From Caulobacteraceae bacterium (lineage in GTDB: Bacteria > Pseudomonadota > Alphaproteobacteria > Caulobacterales > Caulobacteraceae), in contig CANJME010000005.1 of assembly GCA_947475875.1 (NCBI GenBank), positions 99,119-163,118 on the forward strand: a DNA stretch of 64,000 bases. The letters are read 5' to 3'. The notes beneath the pieces are model-generated. The model did not search any database. It saw nothing but the letters and a program-made list of their open reading frames with translations, and had not been told where the DNA came from. Shown here in pieces: positions 57,231 through 64,000 of this stretch. The position numbers and the translations under genes were made by a program. Position 1 is the first letter of the stretch. Each line of letters starts with the position of its first letter.

Positions 57231-57271
57231 GGGGCGCGAGGGCTGAAAGGCTTTCGCGCCCTTGCCTTTTC
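57231..57271 (+). terminator. Intrinsic terminator after the redoxin gene
   Basis: GGGCGCGA (57232-57239) pairs with TCGCGCCC (57254-57261), followed by TTGCCTTTT. It lies 25 bases past the stop and before the rpsF leader. Confidence 0.7.
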
Positions 57272-57399
57272 CGCCCCTCCCCTCTAAGAGCGCGCCTTCA
57301 CGAAGGCCGGTCCCGGGCAATTGCGCCTTGGGAGCCATCGGAGATCAGGGGTCTTCCCCCTCTGACCGCCGCCGTACTTCACTGCGGAAGAAGGACATT

Positions 57400-57804
57400 A
57401 TGGCTCTATACGAACACGTGCTGATCGCGCGTCAGGATATCTCGACCCAGCAGGCCGAGCAGCTCAACGAAGATCTGAAAGCCCTCATCGAAGGCTCCGG
57501 CGGCCACATCGCCAAGATCGAATACTGGGGCCTTCGCAACCTCACCTACCGCATCAAGAAGAACCGCAAGGGCCACTATTCCCTGCTGGCCATCGATGCG
57601 CCCGCCCCCTCCGTCAAGGAGATGGAGCGCCAGCTGTCGCTGAACGAAGACGTGTTGCGCTACATGACCATCCGGGTCGACGAGCTTGATCTCGAGCTCT
57701 CTCCGGTTCTCGCCCGCCGCGATCGTGATCGTGAGCGTCCCCGCTTCGACGACGGCGAAGGCATTGCCGACGTGGTCGACGATCTCGACGCCGACGAACT
57801 CTAG
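57400..57804 (+). CDS. rpsF: 30S ribosomal protein S6
   Basis: A 134-residue S6. It starts [21 protein letters not shown], contains [21 protein letters not shown] and [15 protein letters not shown], and has a charged C-terminal extension. It pairs with S18 in the 30S platform. The ATG at 57400 is preceded by GAAGGAC. A leader of about 100 bases (57290-57399) may hold regulatory structure, but I could not match it to a known S6:S18 leader. Confidence 0.97.
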   Translation: MALYEHVLIARQDISTQQAEQLNEDLKALIEGSGGHIAKIEYWGLRNLTYRIKKNRKGHYSLLAIDAPAPSVKEMERQLSLNEDVLRYMTIRVDELDLELSPVLARRDRDRERPRFDDGEGIADVVDDLDADEL

Positions 57805-57815
57805 GAGCATCAGAC

Positions 57816-58070
57816 ATGACCGATGAGTCCGCAGCCGCCGGCGGCGCCCGCCGCCCCTTCTTCCGCCGCCGCAAGGTTTGCCCGTTCTCTGGCGCCGGCG
57901 CGCCGAAGATCGACTACAAGGACGTCAAGCTCCTGCAGCGCTACGTCTCCGAGCGGGGCAAGATCGTGCCCAGCCGCATCACCGCCGTCTCGGCGAAAAA
58001 GCAACGGGAACTGGCTCGCGCCATCAAGCGCGCCCGGTTCCTCGCTCTCATCCCCTACGTTGTGAAATAG
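57816..58070 (+). CDS. rpsR: 30S ribosomal protein S18
   Basis: An 84-residue S18. [28 protein letters not shown] is followed by [40 protein letters not shown], which is diagnostic. It lies 11 bases after rpsF and 13 before rplI. Confidence 0.98.
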   Translation: MTDESAAAGGARRPFFRRRKVCPFSGAGAPKIDYKDVKLLQRYVSERGKIVPSRITAVSAKKQRELARAIKRARFLALIPYVVK

Positions 58071-58083
58071 GAGCACGAGAGCC

Positions 58084-58668
58084 ATGAAAGTTATCCTGCT
58101 CGAACGCCTCGATGGCCGCGGCGCCATCGGCGACGTCGTCAACGTCAAGGACGGGTTCGCCCGCAACTACCTCTTGCCGCGCCACAAGGCGCTGCGGGCC
58201 AATTCGGCCAACCTGCTGATCTTCGAAGGCCAGCGCGCCGAGATCGAGGCCCGCAACCTGAAGGCCCGCGAAGCAGCTTCCGCTTCGGGGACCAAGCTCG
58301 ACGGCACGACCTACGTCATGATCCGCCAGGCGGGTGAAGGCGGCCACCTCTACGGCTCGGTCTCCGGCCGTGACGTGGCTGATGTGGTCAGCGCCGCCGG
58401 CTCGCAAGTCGACCGCGCCATGGTGGTGCTCGACAAGCCGATCAAAACCATCGGCATGCACCCGGTGAAGATCAAGCTGCACGCCGAAGTGGCGGTCACC
58501 GTGACTATCAACATCGCCCGCAGCGAAGACGAAGCGGCCCGTCAGGCCAAGGGCGAGGACGTCATCAGCGCCCAGTTCGCCGAGGATGCGGCGCTCAACG
58601 CCGAAGCCGCGGCCGACATGCTCGAAGGCGGCGCCGGCAAGCTCGGCGATGACCGCGACTTCGCCTAG
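58084..58668 (+). CDS. rplI: 50S ribosomal protein L9
   Basis: A 194-residue L9. It has the N-terminal signature KVILLERLDGRGAIGDVVNVKDGFARNYLLPRHKAL, a central helix (AEIEARNLKAREAA), and a C-terminal RNA-binding domain. An extra acidic tail of about 40 residues follows, as often in alphaproteobacteria. It is last in the rpsF-rpsR-rplI operon; the transcript should end at 58692-58723. Confidence 0.97.
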   Translation: MKVILLERLDGRGAIGDVVNVKDGFARNYLLPRHKALRANSANLLIFEGQRAEIEARNLKAREAASASGTKLDGTTYVMIRQAGEGGHLYGSVSGRDVADVVSAAGSQVDRAMVVLDKPIKTIGMHPVKIKLHAEVAVTVTINIARSEDEAARQAKGEDVISAQFAEDAALNAEAAADMLEGGAGKLGDDRDFA

Positions 58669-58675
58669 AGCTCAG

Positions 58676-59662
58676 GTGATCCAAAACGACAAAAGGCGGC
58701 CGGCGATCCCGGCCGCCTTTTTTGTTGCCGTGCTGGCGGTGGCCGGCAGCGCGCTCGCTCAGGATGCATACCGCCCGCCCCGCCATTCCGATGGCCACCC
58801 CGACCTTGAGGGCGACTGGAATAACTCCAGCCTGACCACGCTTGAGCGGCCCATGGCTTACGGCCAACACCTGACCATGACCGACGATGAAGCCGCCGCA
58901 ATCGAGGATTCGTTCACCGACTTTTTTGTGCCCACCGGCGCGCCGACCACCACCTTCAGCTTCGGCCAGGGCGGCGATTTCGACGCCTTCACCTCGGTCA
59001 TGCGGGTGGGCAGGGTGGCGCGGACAGGCTTCATCACCTCAACACCCGCTGGCCGTGTGCCCGACCCAAAGGCCGGCGCCAACCTCACGCCCACGCCCTC
59101 GCCCACCGAGGCCGAGATGAGCGCCAACCCGGAAAACCAGCCGGCCATGGTGCGCTGCCTGCCCAACATGACCCCCAACGCTTCGCCCGTGATGCTGCCG
59201 GGGGGCTACAGCAACAATTTCCGCATCGTGCAGGGCCCGACCGCCGTGGCGATCATGATTCAGATGGCCGACGCGGTGCGTGTCATCCGCCTGGGTGGCC
59301 GCCACCGCACTGACGGCGTCCGCCCGTGGATGGGCGATTCCATTGGCCGCTGGGAGGGCGACAAGCTCGTCGTCGAGACCACCAACTTCCCCAAAGCCCA
59401 GGCCTTCGAAGGCTCGTGGGAACACCTGAAAGTCACCGAAACCTTCAGCCGCGCGGCCGAGGACCGCCTGCTCTACCAGTTCAGGGTCGAGGACCCCGAT
59501 ATCTGGAACGCCCCCTGGAGCGGCGAGTATGAATTCGCCCGCTCCCCCCACCCCATCGACGAATACGCCTGCCACGAAAACGACTACACCCTGCAATTCA
59601 GCCTCGAGGCGGCCCGCTACGAAGAAGCCCATCCGCCGGCGAAGCAGGCGCCCTCCCCCTAA
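58676..59662 (+). CDS. Exported protein of unknown function
   Basis: A 328-residue protein with a signal peptide (NDKRRPAIPAAFFVAVLA, cleavage at GSALAQ). The mature part starts YRPPRHSDGHPDLEGDWNN and contains GDSIGRWEGDKLVVETTNFP, motifs of a secreted family of unknown role common in sphingomonads and acidobacteria. GTG 58676 is the start that gives a full signal peptide; a later GTG at 58730 would leave only a stub. Its first 16 codons contain the rplI terminator, so expression must pass or start inside it. Confidence 0.8.
   Translation: MIQNDKRRPAIPAAFFVAVLAVAGSALAQDAYRPPRHSDGHPDLEGDWNNSSLTTLERPMAYGQHLTMTDDEAAAIEDSFTDFFVPTGAPTTTFSFGQGGDFDAFTSVMRVGRVARTGFITSTPAGRVPDPKAGANLTPTPSPTEAEMSANPENQPAMVRCLPNMTPNASPVMLPGGYSNNFRIVQGPTAVAIMIQMADAVRVIRLGGRHRTDGVRPWMGDSIGRWEGDKLVVETTNFPKAQAFEGSWEHLKVTETFSRAAEDRLLYQFRVEDPDIWNAPWSGEYEFARSPHPIDEYACHENDYTLQFSLEAARYEEAHPPAKQAPSP
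58692..58723 (+). terminator. Strong intrinsic terminator overlapping a signal-peptide coding sequence
   Basis: The perfect 12-bp stem AAAGGCGGCCGG/CCGGCCGCCTTT with loop CGATC is followed by more T (six T in a row from 58718). It lies 24 bases past the rplI stop and encodes the Lys-Arg-Arg-Pro-Ala-Ile-Pro-Ala-Ala-Phe-Phe part of the following signal peptide. Confidence 0.9.
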
Positions 59663-59669
59663 AATCCGC

Positions 59670-60116
59670 TCATCCGGTCAACGCCTTGGTATAGGTCGCC
59701 ATGTCGAAGTAGTCGTTCCAGAGCTTGATCTTGCCGCCTTCCAGCTTGAACACCCCACAGCAGGGCAAATCGACAGACTTGCCTCCCACCCTGGTCCGGT
59801 CCAGACGCTCGGCGATCACCACATCGCCCTGGGCGACCAGGTTGAGCAGGTCCCATTGCGTCGATGTCCAGGGCTTCACAAACCCGGCGATGAACGCGCG
59901 GATTGCCTCTCGTCCGGCGACCGGCGCCGTTGGCATGTTATGATAGACACCGTCTGCGGTGAAAAACCCCGCCAGCTCGTCGGGATTGAGCCGCGACCAG
60001 GCGACGATAAAGTCACGGATCACCTGGGCGTTGTCGCTCATTGGTTCCACCTTGGGCTGGGCCAGCGCCACGCCGGGAACCATGATCAGGGCTGACAGAA
60101 ATACCCGGCGGCGCAT
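59670..60116 (-). CDS. Exported limonene-1,2-epoxide hydrolase-like protein
   Basis: A 148-residue SnoaL/LEH-fold protein. The N-terminus has a Tat-like RRRVFLSAL and a cleavable hydrophobic run (ALAQ). The LEH catalytic residues can be placed: Tyr58 and Asn60 in GVYHNMP, Arg104 and Asp106 in ERLDRT, and Asp135 in WNDYFD. The 44-residue Asn-to-Arg spacing equals that of the Rhodococcus enzyme. Epoxide hydrolysis is plausible; the substrate is unknown. ATG 60116 is used. It is convergent with the preceding exported-protein gene. Confidence 0.78.
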   Translation of the reverse strand: MRRRVFLSALIMVPGVALAQPKVEPMSDNAQVIRDFIVAWSRLNPDELAGFFTADGVYHNMPTAPVAGREAIRAFIAGFVKPWTSTQWDLLNLVAQGDVVIAERLDRTRVGGKSVDLPCCGVFKLEGGKIKLWNDYFDMATYTKALTG

Positions 60117-60185
60117 GGCGGGATTATCCGCCGCGTCCTTGATCAAGTCCAGCGACTGGCCTTCAGAGGCGACGAACGCCCCTGC

Positions 60186-60194
60186 CTATCCACA
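60186..60194. promoter_or_regulatory. DnaA-box-like site upstream of dnaB
   Basis: CTATCCACA differs from the DnaA box TTATNCACA at one base. It lies 71 bases before the dnaB ATG. DnaA is known to activate replisome genes in Caulobacter; a single near-match is weak evidence. Confidence 0.3.
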
Positions 60195-60264
60195 GGAGAT
60201 CAAATTCTGTTGGCAACCGGACTTGTGATGTGGTCCTCCGCCGCCGTTGGGTTAGGAACGTTCC

Positions 60265-61749
60265 ATGGCTCTCGTCCCCGTCCTTGATCTTCGTCCTCCC
60301 GAACCGGAGGGGGTGACCCATGCCCCGTCGAACATCGAGGCGGAACAGGCGCTCTTGGGCGTCATCCTGTTCGACAACTCGGCCTACGAGCGCCTGACCG
60401 ACACCCTGCGTCCGGCCCACTTTCACGAGCCATTCCACCAGCGCCTGTTCGAGGCCATTGAGGACTGCATTCGCAAGGGCCAGCTGGCCGAGCCCATCGT
60501 GCTGATGGAGCGCTTCCGCAACGACCCGGCCTTCGATGACCTCGGCGGCATCCGCTACCTCGCCGACCTCATCGACCGCGCCCCGCCCGCCGCCAACGCC
60601 CCGGACTATGGCCGGGTGATCTATGACCTCGCCTTGCGCCGCGACCTCATCCGCATCGGCGGCGAGATCGCCAACGCCGCGCAATCCGATCCCGAAACCA
60701 TCGCCCGCGAACAGATCGAGGCGGCCGAACAGCAACTCTACACCCTGGCCGAAACGGGTTCGTCCTCATCCGGCCTGCTGGGCCTGTCCGACGCCCTGCG
60801 CGGCGCCATCGACATGGCCGCGGAGGCCTACGACCGGGACGGGGGACTGGCGGGCCTATCCACCGGCCTGATGGACCTCGACAAGATTCTGGGCGGCCTG
60901 CACAAGTCCGACCTCCTGATCCTGGCTGCACGCCCCTCGATGGGGAAATCCACCCTGGCGGTGAACATCGCCTTCCACATCGCCCGCAACTACGCCTGGG
61001 AGCCCCAGCCCGACGGCTCGCGCAAGACCGTCAACGGCGGCGTCGTGGCCTTCTTCAGCCTGGAAATGAGCGCCGAACAGCTGGCCATGCGGATTCTGGG
61101 CGAATCCTCCGGTGTCTCGTCCGACCGTCTGCGCAAGGGCGAGATCGACGCCTCCGAATTCGGACGGGTCCGCGACGCCGCCATCGAAATCCAGGAGAGC
61201 CCGCTCTACATCGACGACACTGGCGGCCTGTCCATCGGCAAGATGGCCGCCCGGGCCCGCCGGTTGAAACGCCAGGTCGGCCTTGACCTGATCGTTGTCG
61301 ACTATCTGCAGCTGCTCACCACCGGCCAGTCTGGCCGCAACGACAACCGCGTCCAGGAAGTCACGATCGTGACGCAAGCGCTGAAAGCGCTGGCCAAAGA
61401 GCTCGACGTGCCGATCGTGGCGCTCTCCCAGCTCTCCCGCCAGGTCGAAAACCGCGAAGACAAAAAGCCCCAGCTCGCCGACCTGCGCGAATCCGGCTCG
61501 ATCGAACAGGACGCCGACGTGGTCATGTTCATCTACCGCGAGTCCTACTATCTCAGCCGCACAGAGCCGTCAGGAGACGCCGCTAAACACCTGGAATGGC
61601 AGGAAAAAATGGATGCAGTGCAAAATATTTCCGAGGTCATCATCGGCAAACAACGCCACGGCCCCATCGGCACCGTGAAGCTCCACTACAACGGCGAACT
61701 CACCAAGTTCGGCAACCTGGCCCGCGAGGGCCGCTTCGAGCCGCGGTAA
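60265..61749 (+). CDS. dnaB: Replicative DNA helicase DnaB
   Basis: A 494-residue DnaB. The N-terminal helical domain (SNIEAEQALLGVILFDNSAYE) binds primase, and the RecA-fold motor has Walker A ARPSMGKSTLAVNIA, VAFFSLEMSAEQLAMR, Walker B LDLIVVDYLQLL, and VALSQLSRQVENREDKKPQL. The hexamer unwinds DNA at the fork. The ORF shows no intein. Two family 2 repeats follow it. Confidence 0.98.
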   Translation: MALVPVLDLRPPEPEGVTHAPSNIEAEQALLGVILFDNSAYERLTDTLRPAHFHEPFHQRLFEAIEDCIRKGQLAEPIVLMERFRNDPAFDDLGGIRYLADLIDRAPPAANAPDYGRVIYDLALRRDLIRIGGEIANAAQSDPETIAREQIEAAEQQLYTLAETGSSSSGLLGLSDALRGAIDMAAEAYDRDGGLAGLSTGLMDLDKILGGLHKSDLLILAARPSMGKSTLAVNIAFHIARNYAWEPQPDGSRKTVNGGVVAFFSLEMSAEQLAMRILGESSGVSSDRLRKGEIDASEFGRVRDAAIEIQESPLYIDDTGGLSIGKMAARARRLKRQVGLDLIVVDYLQLLTTGQSGRNDNRVQEVTIVTQALKALAKELDVPIVALSQLSRQVENREDKKPQLADLRESGSIEQDADVVMFIYRESYYLSRTEPSGDAAKHLEWQEKMDAVQNISEVIIGKQRHGPIGTVKLHYNGELTKFGNLAREGRFEPR

Positions 61750-61753
61750 CCCC

Positions 61754-61808
61754 GCGCTCAAGAAGCGATCCCGGCGAAGGCCGGAGGGAGCGTTAGCGCA
61801 TCTAAAAA
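61754..61808 (+). repeat. Post-stop short repeat, family 2 copy 3
   Basis: GCGCTCAAG start, inner hairpin CCGG-cgaagg-CCGG, and the end GTTAGCGCATCTAAAAA. It starts 4 bases after the dnaB stop and is directly followed by copy 4. Confidence 0.75.
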
Positions 61809-61809
61809 T

Positions 61810-61858
61810 GCGCTCAAGCAGGCGCGGCGAAGTCCGCGCCGTTAGCGCAACCAAAAAT
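61810..61858 (+). repeat. Post-stop short repeat, family 2 copy 4
   Basis: GCGCTCAAG, hairpin GGCGCGG-cgaagt-CCGCGCC, then GTTAGCGCAACCAAAAA. It is in direct tandem with copy 3. Confidence 0.8.
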
Positions 61859-61944
61859 CCCCCGGTAACCGGCCATAAACTCACCTAGGTCTATACATCC
61901 ATCGTCTGAACACGCGCCGGTGGCGCGCCTAGGTGAGGATCACC

Positions 61945-62454
61945 GTGACCAGCGGCCTGATACTGGATAAGCAGATCGTCCTCCTGCTGGACGACAATCC
62001 GCACATCCTCAAGATGCTGTCGGCGGTGGTCGCTGTTGCGGGCGCCAGTGATGTGATCCGCTGCTCCAGCGCCGAACTCGCCCGCTCGTCCCTCGCCCTG
62101 CGCACCGTCGACCTCATTCTCGCCGACGCGGAAATGCCCGGCTGCGACGGCTATCAGTTCGTGCGCTGGCTGCGCACCGAAGGACCAATGGAAAACCGAT
62201 GCGTCCCGGTGGTCATGGTCACCGGCCACACGCGTCCCAGCGAGGTGCTGCGCGCCCGCGACGCCGGCGCCACCACCCTGGTGGGAAAGCCGATCGTGCC
62301 CCAGGTGCTGATGACCCGCATCGCCGCGGCGATGGCCAGCACCAAAACCTTTGTCGACTCGAAAACCTATGCCGGGCCGGACCGCCGAATGCGCAATCTC
62401 GGCGCCCAGGCCGTCGGCGGCGAACGTCGCCGGCGCACCATCTCCATCGACTAG
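61945..62454 (+). CDS. Single-domain response regulator with GPDRR tail
   Basis: A 169-residue protein. The receiver domain has the acidic pair in LLLDDNP, phospho-acceptor Asp61 in LILADAEMP, Thr93 in VMVTGHT and Lys115 in VGKPI. After it comes a basic tail of about 35 residues with YAGPDRRMRN and GGERRRRTISID; no DNA-binding or enzymatic domain follows. GTG 61945 has GAGG 6 bases upstream and is preferred to GTG 61933. No histidine kinase is adjacent. Confidence 0.88.
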   Translation: MTSGLILDKQIVLLLDDNPHILKMLSAVVAVAGASDVIRCSSAELARSSLALRTVDLILADAEMPGCDGYQFVRWLRTEGPMENRCVPVVMVTGHTRPSEVLRARDAGATTLVGKPIVPQVLMTRIAAAMASTKTFVDSKTYAGPDRRMRNLGAQAVGGERRRRTISID

Positions 62455-62501
62455 CGCTCAAGCTGGCGCGGCGAAGTCCGCGCCGTTAGCGCAATGAAAA
62501 T
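62454..62501 (+). repeat. Post-stop short repeat, family 2 copy 5
   Basis: It shares the last base of the response regulator's TAG. It reads GCGCTCAAG, hairpin GGCGCGG-cgaagt-CCGCGCC and GTTAGCGCAATGAAAA. The hairpin sequence is identical to copy 4. Confidence 0.8.
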
Positions 62502-62503
62502 GA

Positions 62504-62551
62504 CGCTCAAGAAGGCGCACGCGTGTGGGCCGATAGCGCAAGGCAAAATGC
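62504..62551 (+). repeat. Post-stop short repeat, family 2 copy 6
   Basis: CGCTCAAG start, GGCGCACGCGTGTG interior with palindromic CACGCGTG, and GATAGCGCAAGGCAAAATGCT end. It is tandem to copy 5 and just upstream of alr. Confidence 0.7.
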
Positions 62552-62564
62552 TAACCTCACGCTC

Positions 62565-63605
62565 ATGCTGAGTCGCCTGACCGTCGATCTCGACGCGCTC
62601 GCCCATAACCATGGCGTCCTGAAAGCCGCCGCCGGCGGGGCCGAGATCGCGCCGGTGATCAAGGCCGACGGCTATGGCCTTGGCGCCGGCCCGGTCGCCC
62701 GGCGCCTGCACGCCGAGGGCGCACGCACCTTCTTCGTCGCCCGCCTGGAAGAAGGCGAAGCCCTGCGTCGCGAACTGGGCGCGCGCGAGGCGGCCATCCT
62801 GGTCCTCGACGGCGTCAAGCCCGCTTCAATCTCCCGCCTTGCCGCCGCGACCCTGACGCCCGTTCTCGCCACTCGCGATCAGGCTGAGATCTGGACCGGT
62901 GGCCTCAGGGTCCTGCATGTCGACACCGGCATGAACCGCTCGGGCGTTAGCCTGGAGCAAGCCCAAACCCTCGCCAGTACCGGCTTTCGTCCCGACCTCG
63001 TCATGAGCCACCTCGGCAGCGCCGGCGAGCCGGACAACCCGCGCAACGCCGCCCAGCTTGAGCGCTTCAAGGCCGCCCTCGCCCTTTTCCCCGCAGCCAG
63101 AGCGAGCCTCGCCGCCACGGCAGGCATCTACCTCTCCGCCGAATACCGCTTCGACCAGGTTCGCCCGGGCATCGGTCTCTTCGGCGGCGGCCCGCGCGAG
63201 GTCCCGGACGACCGTTTCCGCGCCGTCGCCCTCCTCACCGCCCCCATCGTCGAAATCCGCGCGCTGAAGGCCGGCGACCAGGTGAGCTATGGCGCGACCT
63301 TCACCGCCACCGACGACATGCAGATCGCCATCCTGCCCCTGGGCTACGCCGACGGCGTCCTGCGCACAGCTCATAAGCGCGGCGCCGCCTGGCTGGACGG
63401 CGCACCTGCCCGGTTCGTCTTCATCACCATGGATCTTATCGCCGTCGACGTCACCGACAGATCCGCCGCTCCCGGCGACGAGGTGGAACTGCTCGGTGTT
63501 CACGCCAGACTCGATGACCTCGCCGCCGCGGCCGGCTCCGTCGCCCACGAGTGCCTGGTCCGGCTCGGCGCCCGCACCGAGCGCGTCTACGTGGGAGCTC
63601 ACTAG
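62565..63605 (+). CDS. alr: Alanine racemase
   Basis: A 346-residue PLP racemase. The PLP lysine is in APVIKADGYGLGA near residue 35. HVDTGMNRSGV, VRPGIGLFGGGP and LPLGYADGVLR follow, with the second-base Tyr in VSYGATFT. It makes D-alanine for peptidoglycan. It is slightly shorter than typical Alr, but all motifs are present. It follows two family 2 repeats. Confidence 0.94.
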   Translation: MLSRLTVDLDALAHNHGVLKAAAGGAEIAPVIKADGYGLGAGPVARRLHAEGARTFFVARLEEGEALRRELGAREAAILVLDGVKPASISRLAAATLTPVLATRDQAEIWTGGLRVLHVDTGMNRSGVSLEQAQTLASTGFRPDLVMSHLGSAGEPDNPRNAAQLERFKAALALFPAARASLAATAGIYLSAEYRFDQVRPGIGLFGGGPREVPDDRFRAVALLTAPIVEIRALKAGDQVSYGATFTATDDMQIAILPLGYADGVLRTAHKRGAAWLDGAPARFVFITMDLIAVDVTDRSAAPGDEVELLGVHARLDDLAAAAGSVAHECLVRLGARTERVYVGAH

Positions 63606-63726
63606 CGGCAAACCGCCACAGACCCCCTCATTCGGGCCTGTTCGGCGGCACGTTCATCTGCGCTTCATGGACGGGAAGTCATGTATTGATTAGAGTGGAA
63701 TCGGACTGGGGCGAACGGAGATCAAT

Positions 63727-63873
63727 ATGCGTACTATCGTACTTCTGACCATTGGCGTGGCCGCCGCGGCATCGCTCGCCGGCGCGAGCCTTGCCCAGGA
63801 CAAACCAGCCACGGCCGCCAAGCCGACCACGGCGCAAAAACCCACCGAGGCCTGGCCAGCCCCCGAGAGGTGA
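63727..63873 (+). CDS. 48-residue exported peptide
   Basis: A very small gene: ATG at 63727 with GGAG 6 bases upstream, and 48 codons to TGA at 63873. The product is a typical signal peptide (MRTIVLLTIGVAAAASLAGA, cleavage near SLAQ) followed by a Lys/Pro/Thr/Ala-rich mature part of about 24 residues (DKPATAAKPTTAQKPTEAWP). Codon use and the signal peptide make it credible. Function unknown. Confidence 0.55.
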   Translation: MRTIVLLTIGVAAAASLAGASLAQDKPATAAKPTTAQKPTEAWPAPER

Positions 63874-63921
63874 TCCAGTTTCATTGTTAGTACACGGCGG
63901 TCTGTAACGCCATGGTCGGGG

Positions 63922-63961
63922 TGGGCGAGCGCGCGCCTCCAACAGCTGGCGCGCTCGCCCA
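63922..63961. other. Long perfect inverted repeat at the window end
   Basis: TGGGCGAGCGCGC (63922-63934) pairs perfectly with GCGCGCTCGCCCA (63949-63961) around a 14-base loop. It lies 48 bases after the small exported-peptide gene and has no T-run. The remainder to 64000 shows no complete gene. Confidence 0.6.
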
Positions 63962-64000
63962 TGGCACGATGCCGCCGCTGCGGGGGACGAACGATTCAGG

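Noticed and set aside
57290..57399. Possible S6:S18-type leader RNA before rpsF
   Set aside because: Small hairpins can be drawn, but I could not place the expected conserved loop, so I did not call it as a known regulatory RNA.

Overview
The window is a high-GC, gene-dense chromosomal segment of an alphaproteobacterium, most probably from the Caulobacterales or a close relative. This rests on a C4-pathway 5-aminolevulinate synthase (hemA), a cytochrome bc1 chaperone followed by the DUF177-plsX-fabH-ihfA-merR gene string, a K+-independent proton pyrophosphatase, a DUF2842 gene, and a SUF operon headed by an IscR-type regulator. I assign no genus. There is no prophage, insertion sequence, CRISPR array or recognisable defence locus; the window is mostly core metabolism and cell-envelope genes.

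Layout. 1-653: 3' end of a sensor kinase. 789-7555 (minus): one tightly overlapping operon for Fe-S cluster assembly (iscR, a second cysteine desulfurase, sufBCDS, sufT, an A-type carrier) with a readable promoter and a 17-bp palindrome upstream. 7674-15632: hydrolase, anmK, tyrS, msrB, argC, rpsI-rplM, a GIY-YIG gene, ctaA and a DUF2842 gene. 15571-19865 (minus): small membrane protein, tRNA-Pro, merR, ihfA, fabH, plsX, DUF177, CBP3. 19971-25228: bamE, hppA, an exported protein, thiL-nusB-ribH. 25349-28809: riboflavin genes and nrdR. 28868-33924: glyA, hemA, an exported methyltransferase and hemB. 34141-41097: enoyl-CoA hydratase, acyltransferase, ndk, an ABC-F protein, an I78-type inhibitor, holC and pepA. 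41181-49043 (plus): lptF-lptG-lptD-surA-pdxA-rsmA, joining LPS export, outer-membrane protein folding and rRNA methylation. 49150-50325: a secreted four-repeat protein. 50377-56478 (minus): fabD-fabG-acpP-fabF-mltG-yicC-gmk. 56628-63873 (plus, one exception): redoxin, rpsF-rpsR-rplI, an exported protein, an exported epoxide-hydrolase-like protein (minus), dnaB, a single-domain response regulator, alr and a 48-residue exported peptide.

The least-explained signal is in the non-coding DNA. One repeat family of about 120 bp occurs three times with swappable terminal hairpins and compensatory base changes. A second family of about 50 bp occurs six times, always directly after a stop codon. A symmetric, multi-hairpin palindrome of about 223 bp lies next to ndk. 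Several paired hairpins show covariation, including a pair flanking the GIY-YIG gene. Other points of interest are a strong intrinsic terminator inside the signal-peptide codons of the gene after rplI, a RibD with only its reductase half, a RibBA whose cyclohydrolase half lacks its zinc cysteines, and an FNR-type box upstream of hemA.

All functional names come from reading motifs in the translations; no database search was run.
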